A stretch of DNA of 64,000 nt from CAIKMD01 sp963729935 (GTDB lineage Bacteria; Pseudomonadota; Alphaproteobacteria; ATCC43930; CGMCC-115725). The DNA lies in the NCBI GenBank assembly GCA_963729935.1, contig CAVSPW010000004.1:372001-436000 (forward strand). Direction: 5' to 3'. This document shows, piece after piece, positions 56,332 through 63,292 of the stretch (within the stretch, counting starts at the first letter, position 1; each line of letters starts with the position of its first letter). The translations under genes were made by a program, and so were the position numbers. A model generated the notes under the pieces. The model was given only the letters and a program-made list of their open reading frames with translations. It was not told where the DNA came from and searched no databases.

Positions 56332-57351
56332 ATGAGTTCCTGGCGGTTAGGCCTATCGGCTGCAGCGTTGGCGATCGCGGCAAGTCTCATTCCATTTGGC
56401 GCCATGGCGCAGCAGAAGCCGATCGACGTCGTGATCGCTCTTCCGGCGCCGACCCTGACCTTCAGCGCGCCCTTCCTTGCGGAGGACGCGGGCATCTACA
56501 AGAAGGAAGGCCTCAACGTCTCGCATCGCATGCTGGTCGGCGTCGAGGCGGTGAACGCGGTGATCGGCGGTAGCGCGGATTTTACGGTTAGCACGGGGCC
56601 GGTTTTCCTGCGCGCCGCCGCCAAGGGGCAGCGGCTGCTGGCGATCGCCAATCTGATCGACAGGCCGCTGGTCGAGCTGGTTTTGCGCACAGATGTCTAC
56701 GACGCGCTTCATGTCAATGACGGCATGACGTTGAAGCAGCGCGGTGCGCTGCTGAAGGGCAAGACGATCGCGATCCAGGGCGTCGGCAGCATCATCCACG
56801 CCTGGGAGCGCTTCGTTGTGGTGCGCGGCGGGCTCGATCCGGAGACGGATGTGCGCATTGCGCCGATGGATCCGCCGGCGATGCTGGGCGCGCTGCAGAC
56901 CAAGGCGGTAGACGGCTTCGCGACTTCGTTGCCCTACACGACCCAGGCGGTGCTCAGTGGTGCCGCCAAGATGTTAGCCAGCGCGCCCGACGGCATTGCG
57001 CCTGACATGATTCCGTTTCCATACGGGATCGTGATGGGAAAGCCGCAAACCTGTGAGAGCAATCCCGAGAAGTGCCGGCGCGTCGTGCATGCGCTCGCCG
57101 AAGCGACAAAGATGATCCACGATCAGCCGGCCAAAGCGCTCGAAATCCTCACCAAGCGCTTCAGCCGTATGGATCCCAAGGTATTGGCGACGGCGTGGAA
57201 AACCGTCGCGCATGCTCATGCGACCGATCTGCGTGTGACGCCTGCTGTCCTCGCGAAAGGCGACGCGATGAACATCGAGGCGAAGCTCCTTGATCCGAAG
57301 GACAAAGTCGCTTCCTATGACGGCCTCTATACGGACAAGTATTTGCACTGA
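56332..57351 (+). CDS. ABC transporter substrate-binding protein (orphan, NMT1/SsuA-like)
   Basis: 339 residues with signal peptide ending GAMAQQ. The core carries SAPFLAEDAGIYKKEGLNV, NAVIGGSADFTVSTGPVFL and LKGKTIAIQGVGSIIHAW, as in NMT1-like binding proteins for thiamine precursors, sulfonates or nitrate. ATG 56332 follows GGGGAGGAAGG. No permease or ATPase is near. Its closest relative in the window is the protein starting at 63293, which shares the AEDAGI-K-EGL and NAVI-GS-DF patterns, so the two are paralogues. A MetE-like gene converges on it 16 bases downstream. Confidence 0.88.
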   Translation: MSSWRLGLSAAALAIAASLIPFGAMAQQKPIDVVIALPAPTLTFSAPFLAEDAGIYKKEGLNVSHRMLVGVEAVNAVIGGSADFTVSTGPVFLRAAAKGQRLLAIANLIDRPLVELVLRTDVYDALHVNDGMTLKQRGALLKGKTIAIQGVGSIIHAWERFVVVRGGLDPETDVRIAPMDPPAMLGALQTKAVDGFATSLPYTTQAVLSGAAKMLASAPDGIAPDMIPFPYGIVMGKPQTCESNPEKCRRVVHALAEATKMIHDQPAKALEILTKRFSRMDPKVLATAWKTVAHAHATDLRVTPAVLAKGDAMNIEAKLLDPKDKVASYDGLYTDKYLH

Positions 57352-57366
57352 TCCGCGGAGCGGCTC

Positions 57367-58422
57367 TCACGCGAGGCCGGCGATTTTCAGCGCCGCGAGG
57401 TGATCCGCGAGGATTTGCGGGAGCTCGCCTTGCGGCGTGCGGCCGAAGCCGCAATAGGCGGCAAGGCCGAAGCGCGGCAGGTATTTGCGCGCTACATCGA
57501 GTCTCGCCTTCAGCGTCGGCATCGAGTGAATGGCACCGAGATAGACATCGGCGCCGCGAGCCTCGAGCCCGGCGAGCGGCGCGTAGAAGCGCTCGTCGGT
57601 CGTGTTCAGCACCGGTATGTGGATCCAATCGACCCGCCGACCGGCCACCGCGATCGAGGCATTGGCAAAATCGACGGTGGGACTCAGCGTCTCGGGCGCG
57701 AAAGCCGGCCAGCCGCCGAATGTGCCGAAGCAGAAATGGAAGCCGAGCTGGACGGCTTCGGGAATGCGCCGCGATAGCCGCTCGATCGGCGGGATGTGCG
57801 TGCCGATCGCGGCTTCCTGCGGCGTCGGCGCGGCGCCCGAGACGGCCTGCACCTCCCAGGCGCAATCCCACTGAATCGCGAGATCGCGATGCGGGATTCG
57901 CGTGTAGATCGCGTCGAGCTCGGCGGCGAGCAATTCCTCGAAGCCGGGCCGAACCCGGTCGAGGTCCTTGGCGTCCGGGAAATAGAGCGGCCGCACGACG
58001 CTGTTGACCATCGGGATCGAGATCTGGAAGCGCAAATCGGCAGGCAGGATTTGCTTCTCGCGCAAGGTGCGGAAGACGAAATACGAGGCGACCGCGTCGC
58101 GCGCATATCCAAGCCGCGTGCCGGGATTGCCGAAGCGCACGCGCTCGACGCCGGGGCGGACACGGAATTGCCAAGCATCATCCCGTGTGCGCGGCAGCAA
58201 TTGCTCGACTCCGTCGACCGGCTTCGGCCGCTTCAGGGTCTCGAGATCGGCATGGCCGTTGAATATCAGATAGCAGAGCCGATTGACCCAGGAGCGGCGC
58301 TCGCCGATCTCGCCGTCCGGCAAGGCCGGAAGATAGCGGCCGAGTGCGCCGCCGAATTGGGTCATCACCTCTTCGACCGTGTCGAGGGGGACACTGCCGA
58401 TAAGAAGGAGTTCTTTGCTCAT
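57367..58422 (-). CDS. MetE/UROD-fold protein, cobalamin-independent methionine synthase-like
   Basis: 351 residues that fit the C-terminal barrel of MetE and uroporphyrinogen decarboxylase. The start has PLDTVEEVM and LPDGEIGERRSWV. A His229-x-Cys231 pair (LGFHFCFG) and a later Cys324 (AAYCGFGR) match the order of the MetE zinc ligands, which bind a thiol substrate. The MetE N-terminal domain is absent. It may transfer methyl groups from an unusual donor or process a small thiol compound; it is not a canonical MetE. It converges on the orphan binding protein gene, which may recognise its substrate. Confidence 0.7.
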   Translation of the reverse strand: MSKELLLIGSVPLDTVEEVMTQFGGALGRYLPALPDGEIGERRSWVNRLCYLIFNGHADLETLKRPKPVDGVEQLLPRTRDDAWQFRVRPGVERVRFGNPGTRLGYARDAVASYFVFRTLREKQILPADLRFQISIPMVNSVVRPLYFPDAKDLDRVRPGFEELLAAELDAIYTRIPHRDLAIQWDCAWEVQAVSGAAPTPQEAAIGTHIPPIERLSRRIPEAVQLGFHFCFGTFGGWPAFAPETLSPTVDFANASIAVAGRRVDWIHIPVLNTTDERFYAPLAGLEARGADVYLGAIHSMPTLKARLDVARKYLPRFGLAAYCGFGRTPQGELPQILADHLAALKIAGLA

Positions 58423-58529
58423 GAATTGTCCTTCTAAGAATGTTCCATCCGAGTAGCGCCGCCCTCGGCTATCACAGCAAGTCTCATGACAAAATGCGTG
58501 AAGTCTTTCCCGTGGCGGCTAGGAATAAC

Positions 58530-58605
58530 TGGCGGGCCCTGCTGGAATCGAACCAGCGACCTGCCGCTTAGAAGGCGGCTGCTCTATCCGCTGAGCTAAG
58601 GGCCC
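58530..58605 (-). tRNA. tRNA-Arg (anticodon TCT)
   Basis: A complete cloverleaf on the minus strand: 7-bp acceptor stem (GGGCCCT with AGGGCCC), D arm with AGCTCAGCGG, anticodon stem CCGCC/GGCGG-type around loop TTCTAAG with anticodon TCT, and a T arm with GGTTCGAATCC. The CCA end is encoded (58530-58532). It decodes AGA and, by wobble, AGG, which are rare in such a GC-rich genome. Confidence 0.95.
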
Positions 58606-58653
58606 GATGACGTCGATTTGAGCAGAAACGGCGCGCCGAGGGAAATCGCTCGT

Positions 58654-58950
58654 TTATGACGGCCGGTCGAAGCGGAAATTGTCGGCGTAGCTCTTGGGCT
58701 TGAAGAGCCGTTCATGCGGCTGCTCGACGCCGTAGAGAATACCGTGCTTTTCCGCAAAGAGCTTCGCTTCCTCGAGGGTCTCGAAACGCAGCCGCACTTG
58801 ATTGAGCGTATCGCGGGCGCTCGACCAACCCATCAACGGATCGGGCGCGCGCGGCGTCGCGGGCTCGTATTCGAGGATCCATTGCCGCGTCCGTGCCCTG
58901 CCGGATTGCGTCGCGGTCTTGCTCGGTCGGAAAATGCGTGCGCGCGCCAT
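58654..58950 (-). CDS. NDUFS4-like complex I accessory subunit
   Basis: 98 residues, the bacterial homologue of the mitochondrial 18-kDa complex I subunit, found almost only in alphaproteobacteria. It starts MARARIFRPSKTATQSGR, has the typical WILEYEPATPRAPDPLMGWSS and AKLFAEKHGI segments, and ends in NFRFDRPS. The ATG at 58950 gives the normal short N-terminus; a longer frame runs back through the tRNA and is not credible. It lies between two tRNA genes, all on one strand, far from any nuo operon. It is a useful taxonomic marker for this window. Confidence 0.92.
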   Translation of the reverse strand: MARARIFRPSKTATQSGRARTRQWILEYEPATPRAPDPLMGWSSARDTLNQVRLRFETLEEAKLFAEKHGILYGVEQPHERLFKPKSYADNFRFDRPS

Positions 58951-58980
58951 CGAGAACTCCCTTGCCGTGGCCGGTTCCTC

Positions 58981-59057
58981 TGGTCGGGGCGAGAGGATTC
59001 GAACCTCCGGCATCCAGCTCCCAAAGCTGGCGCTCTACCAGGCTGAGCTACGCCCCG
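58981..59057 (-). tRNA. tRNA-Pro (anticodon TGG)
   Basis: A full minus-strand cloverleaf of 77 bases: acceptor stem CGGGGCG/CGCCCCG, D arm with TAGCTCAGCCTGGTAGAG, anticodon stem CCAGC/GCTGG around TTTGGGA (anticodon TGG), T arm GGAGGTTCGAATCCTC. The CCA end is encoded at 58981-58983. It reads CCA and, by wobble, CCG/CCT. Confidence 0.96.
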
Positions 59058-59217
59058 GAAAATCGCAACATACTCGGGGTTCTATGGCGTCCCCCTTCCC
59101 CGGGTCAAGCCGTTGGTGGCCGGCAGGGCGCTCTTTCGTCCTCTTTCGCCGTCTTGCGCCGCGCCTGCGACGAGCGGCACGATCCGCCGAGCACGGCAAA
59201 AGGACGTTGGGGCCATG

Positions 59218-59322
59218 GCTTACGATTCGCTTATCGTCAACCGCAAGCTCCACGACGATCAGCGCGTCGATCTCAGCATGTTGCCTTTGGGCGACGGCAT
59301 CACGCTTGCGCTGAAGCGTTAA
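59218..59322 (+). pseudogene. remnant of an O-methyltransferase (C-terminal end only)
   Basis: A 34-codon frame from ATG 59216 to a TAA ending 59322 codes for NRKLHDDQRVDLSMLPLGDG and the final ITLALKR. This closely follows the conserved end of family 3 SAM-dependent O-methyltransferases (consensus N-x-K-L-x-x-D-x-R-V-D-x-S-L-x-P-x-G-D-G-L-T-L-A-x-K-R). The other roughly 190 residues, including the SAM site, are absent from all upstream frames up to the tRNA-Pro gene. I read it as the stump left by a deletion next to the tRNA. A functional 35-residue protein is possible but less likely. Confidence 0.65.
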
Positions 59323-59335
59323 GACCCGATCCCGC

Positions 59336-60685
59336 CTAAAGGTGGAAGAAGAGGAGATCGACCACCACGAGCCAAGGCAGGAGACAAAGGCATGACCAGC
59401 CCAGATAGCCGAAGAAGCTCGGCATTTTGAGGCCTTGGCTCTCGACCATCGCCTTGACCATGAAATTGGGCGCGTTGCCGATATAGCTCATGGCGCCGAA
59501 ATAGACCGCTCCGGTCGAGATCGCCATCAGCACGCGCGACAACGGCCCGCTCAGTTGCGCCGGGTCGCCGCCGGCGAAGCCGAAGAACACGACATAGGTC
59601 GGCGCGTTGTCGAGAAAGGCCGAAAGCGCGCCCGTCGCCCAATAGAACAGCGAATGATTGGGCGCGCCGTCGTAAAGCCGCGCGATCAACGCCGCCAGCG
59701 GCCCGTCCTTGCCCTCGGCGATCATGGCCATGACCGGCTGGAGGGTCGCGAAGATTGCGGCAAAGAGGATCGCCACTTCGACGATCGGCTCCCAAACGAA
59801 GTCATTGGCTTTTCGCACGCTCGCCGGCGTCAAGGCGAAGGAGAGCGCGGCGACGACGACGAGAAGCGCGTCCGCGATCATGTCGTCGAGACTCCAGAAG
59901 ACGCCGAGGATCGAGAGGCCCAGAGTCGGATTCCACAGCGCGCGCAGCAAAACGATGCCGACCGTCGCGGCGAGCAGGACGAGATTGACCTTGCCGTCGA
60001 GCCCGAGGGTTTCGATTTCCGCCAATGCGGTGGGCCCGCCAGCCGGGCTGCGGCGATGCAAGAGGCTGTCGAGCCCGTAAAAGAGCGCGAGGAGGACCGC
60101 GGCCAGAAGCAAAGTCGGCAGGGCGAGGTGAATCGCCGGCCAGAAGAACGGCACGCCGAGCAGATAGCCCAAGAATAGCGGCGGATCGCCCAGAGGGCTG
60201 AGCGCGCCGCCGACATTGGCGACGAGCAGAATGAAGAAGACGAAGACGTGGGTCGGGCGGGCGCGGTGGCGATTGGCGCGAATCACCGGGCGCAGCATCA
60301 CCATCGTGGCGCCCGTCGTCCCGATCACGCTGGCCATGCATGTTCCCATGGCAAGCATCAAGGCATTGACGCCCGGCGTCCCGTGCAACGTGCCCTTGAC
60401 GCGCAATCCGCCCGCAACCGTGAACAGCGCGGCGAGCAGGAGAATAAAGGGAAAGTACTCATGGAGAGCGACCGCGACGAGCTGCGTGAGCGTCGCATCC
60501 GCGCCGCGAAACACCGCGTCGGGCACGAGAAATGCGAACGCCCACAAAATTGCCGCCTTGCCGTAATGATGGTGCCACAGCTGCGGCGCGACGAGCGGCG
60601 CGATCGCGATCGACAGCAGCAGGCCGGCGAAGGGTGTTGCCCAAGCGACACTCAATGGTCCGACGATGTCGCCCGTGGCATGCAT
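59336..60685 (-). CDS. NhaD-like sodium:proton antiporter
   Basis: A 449-residue inner-membrane transporter of the ion transporter superfamily with about twelve helices. Typical segments are MASVIGTTGATMVMLRPVIRAN, ANVGGALSPLGDPPLFLGYLLG and, in the second half, SAFLDNAPTYVVFFGFAGGD and SYIGNAPNFMVKA; the paired re-entrant NAP motifs are characteristic. NhaD exchanges Na+ or Li+ for protons, while other members carry arsenite or citrate. The start at 60685 is chosen from the family N-terminus; an upstream GTG at 60727 is possible. It is divergent from the cox-type operon. Confidence 0.88.
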   Translation of the reverse strand: MHATGDIVGPLSVAWATPFAGLLLSIAIAPLVAPQLWHHHYGKAAILWAFAFLVPDAVFRGADATLTQLVAVALHEYFPFILLLAALFTVAGGLRVKGTLHGTPGVNALMLAMGTCMASVIGTTGATMVMLRPVIRANRHRARPTHVFVFFILLVANVGGALSPLGDPPLFLGYLLGVPFFWPAIHLALPTLLLAAVLLALFYGLDSLLHRRSPAGGPTALAEIETLGLDGKVNLVLLAATVGIVLLRALWNPTLGLSILGVFWSLDDMIADALLVVVAALSFALTPASVRKANDFVWEPIVEVAILFAAIFATLQPVMAMIAEGKDGPLAALIARLYDGAPNHSLFYWATGALSAFLDNAPTYVVFFGFAGGDPAQLSGPLSRVLMAISTGAVYFGAMSYIGNAPNFMVKAMVESQGLKMPSFFGYLGWSCLCLLPWLVVVDLLFFHL

Positions 60686-60814
60686 GCCCAGAATTATGGA
60701 GGCAGCCGCGCATGATGCCAACCCCACCTATGCGCGGTGCGAGGCTTGCCCCTCCGTCATCGCCGCGCTACGGTCGCGCCCGGTTTTGGCAAGTTCGGAC
60801 TGGAGGCGCAAACC

Positions 60815-61420
60815 ATGGATATGACTGGCGAATACCGCGTCGCGGCACCGCGCCAGAAGGTTTGGGAAGCGCTCAACGATCCCGACATTCTGAAACAGTG
60901 TATTCCCGGCTGCGAGAAGATCGAGAAGCTCTCGCCGACCGAGCTGACCGCGACCGTTCGCGCGAAGGTCGGCCCGGTGAGCGCACGCTTCGGCGGCAAG
61001 GTGACGTTGTCCGATCTCGATCCGCCGAACGGTTATCGCATTTCCGGCGAAGGCACGGGTGGTCCCGCGGGTTTTGCCAAGGGTGGCGCCACGGTGAAGC
61101 TCACCGACGATGATGGCGGGACCAAGCTGAGCTACGTGGTCGAAGCGAATGTCGGCGGCAAGCTCGCGCAGATCGGCTCGCGCCTCATCGACGCGACCGC
61201 GCGCCAGATGGCCCAGAATTTCTTTGCGAAATTCGCGGAAACCGTCGGAGCGCCCGCGGCGCTCGCCCCCGGCGCTCCGGCGCCCGGTGCGGTTCCGCCG
61301 CCGGCCGCCGCCGTACCGGCACCCCAAGCGGCGCCTTCGGGCCGCCTCTCGCCGCTCGTCTGGGTCGCGATCCTCGCGGCGGCGGTTGCTCTTATTCTAT
61401 ATTTCTTTACGCGAAGCTGA
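60815..61420 (+). CDS. coxG: CoxG-like protein (SRPBCC fold, C-terminal membrane anchor)
   Basis: 201 residues. The first 145 form a START/SRPBCC domain typical of CoxG: MDMTGEYRVAAPRQKVWEAL, ILKQCIPGCEKIEKL and SRLIDATARQMAQNFFAKFAE. A Pro/Ala-rich linker leads to one C-terminal helix (VWVAILAAAVALILYFF). CoxG anchors CO dehydrogenase to the membrane in Oligotropha and recruits it to quinone. It is the first gene of the unit with CoxS and CoxM-like genes, 84 bases before coxS. Since the large subunit is missing here, the protein may serve another molybdenum hydroxylase. Confidence 0.88.
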   Translation: MDMTGEYRVAAPRQKVWEALNDPDILKQCIPGCEKIEKLSPTELTATVRAKVGPVSARFGGKVTLSDLDPPNGYRISGEGTGGPAGFAKGGATVKLTDDDGGTKLSYVVEANVGGKLAQIGSRLIDATARQMAQNFFAKFAETVGAPAALAPGAPAPGAVPPPAAAVPAPQAAPSGRLSPLVWVAILAAAVALILYFFTRS

Positions 61421-61504
61421 GGATTGCCGCGCGCGGCGCTTGACCGGAGCGCCGCCGCGCACGAAACTTGGTGCTTAAGGGGCTGTAACGAGGGAGAGAG
61501 ACGA

Positions 61505-61978
61505 ATGGCCACCGTAACGATAACGGTGAACGGCAAGGCGGAAACCCGCGACGTCGAACCGCGGACCTTGCTGGTCCAATTTCTTCGCGAGCATCTGGGG
61601 CTGACGGGGACCCATGTCGGCTGCGATACCAGCCAATGCGGCGCCTGCGTCGTCAGCATCGACGGCTATTCGGCCAAGAGCTGCACCATGCTTGCGACGC
61701 AGGTCAACGGTTCGAGCGTCACCACGATCGAGGGCCTCGCCAAGGGCGATGAGCTCCATCCCATGCAGGCGGCCTTCCGTGAGAATCACGGGCTGCAATG
61801 CGGCTTCTGCACGCCGGGCATGGTGATGAGCGCGATCGACTTGCTGCGCGTGAACAAGAGTCCGACCGAACACGAAATCCGCGCGTGGCTCGAGGGCAAT
61901 ATATGCCGTTGCACGGGCTATCATAACATCGTCAAAGCGATCGACGCTTGCGCCAAGACCATGGCCAAAGGGGCGTAA
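61505..61978 (+). CDS. coxS: molybdenum hydroxylase iron-sulfur small subunit (CoxS-like)
   Basis: 157 residues with both [2Fe-2S] clusters: the plant-ferredoxin type (GCDTSQCGACVV and a later Cys) and the alpha-helical type (QCGFCTPGM and CRCTGYHNIV). It passes electrons from the molybdenum centre to FAD in enzymes such as CO dehydrogenase or aldehyde and isoquinoline oxidoreductases. ATG 61505 follows GAGGGAGAGAG. Downstream the frame continues past its stop into the coxL remnant in phase. All cysteines are intact, so it is not itself degraded. Confidence 0.94.
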   Translation: MATVTITVNGKAETRDVEPRTLLVQFLREHLGLTGTHVGCDTSQCGACVVSIDGYSAKSCTMLATQVNGSSVTTIEGLAKGDELHPMQAAFRENHGLQCGFCTPGMVMSAIDLLRVNKSPTEHEIRAWLEGNICRCTGYHNIVKAIDACAKTMAKGA

Positions 61979-61981
61979 AAT

Positions 61982-62185
61982 GCCCCCGGCCGCTTCGCGC
62001 CGGTCCGTCGGAAGGAGGATCTGCGGTTCCTCGCCAGCAATGGCATGGACGATGTCGATCGCCCGAACCAGGCCTTTGCCGTCTTTTGCGCAGCCCTCCA
62101 CGCTCATGCGGATCTCGTGACGCAGGCGATGCGGGGAAAACTCTGGCGCGCCATCCAGCAAAACCGTAAACCTATAATGGCCTGA
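61982..62185 (+). pseudogene. remnant of the molybdenum hydroxylase large subunit (coxL)
   Basis: In phase with the coxS stop, 67 codons read PVRRKEDLRFLASNGMDDVD, then RPNQAFAVFCAALHAHADL and an unrelated tail, ending at TGA 62183-62185. This matches the N-terminus of CoxL-type subunits (RKEDxRFLTGxGxYxDDVxxPGQAYAxFVRSPHAHA). No start codon lies before the homology. A full CoxL has about 780-800 residues including the molybdopterin and active-site loops; none of these follow. So the catalytic subunit normally encoded between S and M is almost wholly deleted. Confidence 0.8.
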
Positions 62186-62231
62186 AGCCGGTCCCGAATG
62201 CGAAGGGCCAAAATTCGAAGGGAGCTGACCG

Positions 62232-63026
62232 ATGTATAATTTCAACTATCACCAGGCAAAGAGCGTCGATGACGCCGCGAAGCTCGTGACCGGCGCCGCG
62301 GAAGGCAAGCTGATGGCGGGCGGCATGACGTTGATCCCGACCCTGAAGCAGCGTCTCGCCAAGCCCTCGGACATCGTCGATCTGGGCAAGATTGCCGACA
62401 TCAAGGGCATCAAGAAGGACGGCAACAACATTGTCATCGGCGCGATGACGCGGCATTTCGATGTCGCCAATTCCGATGTGGTGAAGAGCGCGATCCCGGC
62501 GCTTGCCGATCTCGCCTCGCATATCGGCGATCCGGCGGTGAGGAACCGCGGCACGATGGGCGGCTCGGTCGCCAACAACGATCCGGCGGCGGACTATCCT
62601 GCCGCGGTGCTGGCCTTGAACGCCACCGTCGTCACCAACAAGCGCAGGATCGCGGCCGACGAATTCTTCAAGGGCATGTTCGAGACCGCGCTGGCGGATG
62701 GCGAGATCATCACCTCCATCTCCTATCCGATTCCCGAGAAGGCGGCCTACATGAAATTCCCGAACCCGGCGTCGCGCTATGCGATCGTCGGCGTGTTCGT
62801 CGCGAAGACCGGCGGCAATGTGCGCGTCGCCGTGACCGGCGCCGGGCCTGTCGTCTTTCGCCAGAAGGATATGGAATCGGCGCTCGCCAAATCCTTCGCG
62901 GCCGATGCGATCAAGGGCGTCGTCCAGAAACAGGACACGCTCAATTCCGACATCCATGCCAGCGCCGAATACCGCGCCCATCTTGTGGGCGTCATGGCGC
63001 GCCGCGCGGTGGCGGCCGCCGGCTGA
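62232..63026 (+). CDS. coxM: molybdenum hydroxylase FAD-binding medium subunit (CoxM-like)
   Basis: 264 residues of the CO dehydrogenase M family. FAD contacts are the AGGMTLIPTLKQR loop (about 30-42) and TMGGSVANNDPAADYPA (about 113-129). The C-terminal CO dehydrogenase flavoprotein domain follows. It accepts electrons from the iron-sulfur subunit and passes them to quinone or NAD. The gene is intact and has its own ribosome binding site (AAGGGAG). It is the last gene before a strong terminator. With no local CoxL it would need a large subunit encoded elsewhere. Confidence 0.92.
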   Translation: MYNFNYHQAKSVDDAAKLVTGAAEGKLMAGGMTLIPTLKQRLAKPSDIVDLGKIADIKGIKKDGNNIVIGAMTRHFDVANSDVVKSAIPALADLASHIGDPAVRNRGTMGGSVANNDPAADYPAAVLALNATVVTNKRRIAADEFFKGMFETALADGEIITSISYPIPEKAAYMKFPNPASRYAIVGVFVAKTGGNVRVAVTGAGPVVFRQKDMESALAKSFAADAIKGVVQKQDTLNSDIHASAEYRAHLVGVMARRAVAAAG

Positions 63027-63053
63027 CCGCGTCACTGAATCCGAGCCGATCGC

Positions 63054-63090
63054 GAGGGCGCCCCCGCCGGGGGCGCCCTCGTTGTTTTTG
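63054..63090 (+). terminator. intrinsic terminator after coxM
   Basis: A 12-bp perfect GC-rich stem (GAGGGCGCCCCC with GGGGGCGCCCTC, 63054-63065 and 63069-63080) around a 3-base loop, followed at once by GTTGTTTTT. It ends the coxG-coxS-coxM unit and separates it from the next binding-protein gene. Confidence 0.9.
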
Positions 63091-63292
63091 CGCCCGCGCT
63101 CGGGCGGCGTGCGGGACCGGTAAAGCCTCTGCCTGCGGCGATTGCGCGTAGGTTTTGCCCAGATCGGCCTTGTCTGGGTGAAAAAACACGGGCATCCTCC
63201 GCTTAAGGAAGCCGTCATGTGCAGTGCCCGCGACGATCTTGCGGCCTTCATCGGACGGCGAGAAATTTCTGTTCACGGGGAGAAAGATCATC

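Noticed and set aside
58530..59335. Possible integrated island between the tRNA genes and the methyltransferase stump.
   Set aside because: No integrase, no direct repeat of a tRNA end is visible here, and the gene between the tRNAs is a core complex I subunit. Only a local deletion is supported.
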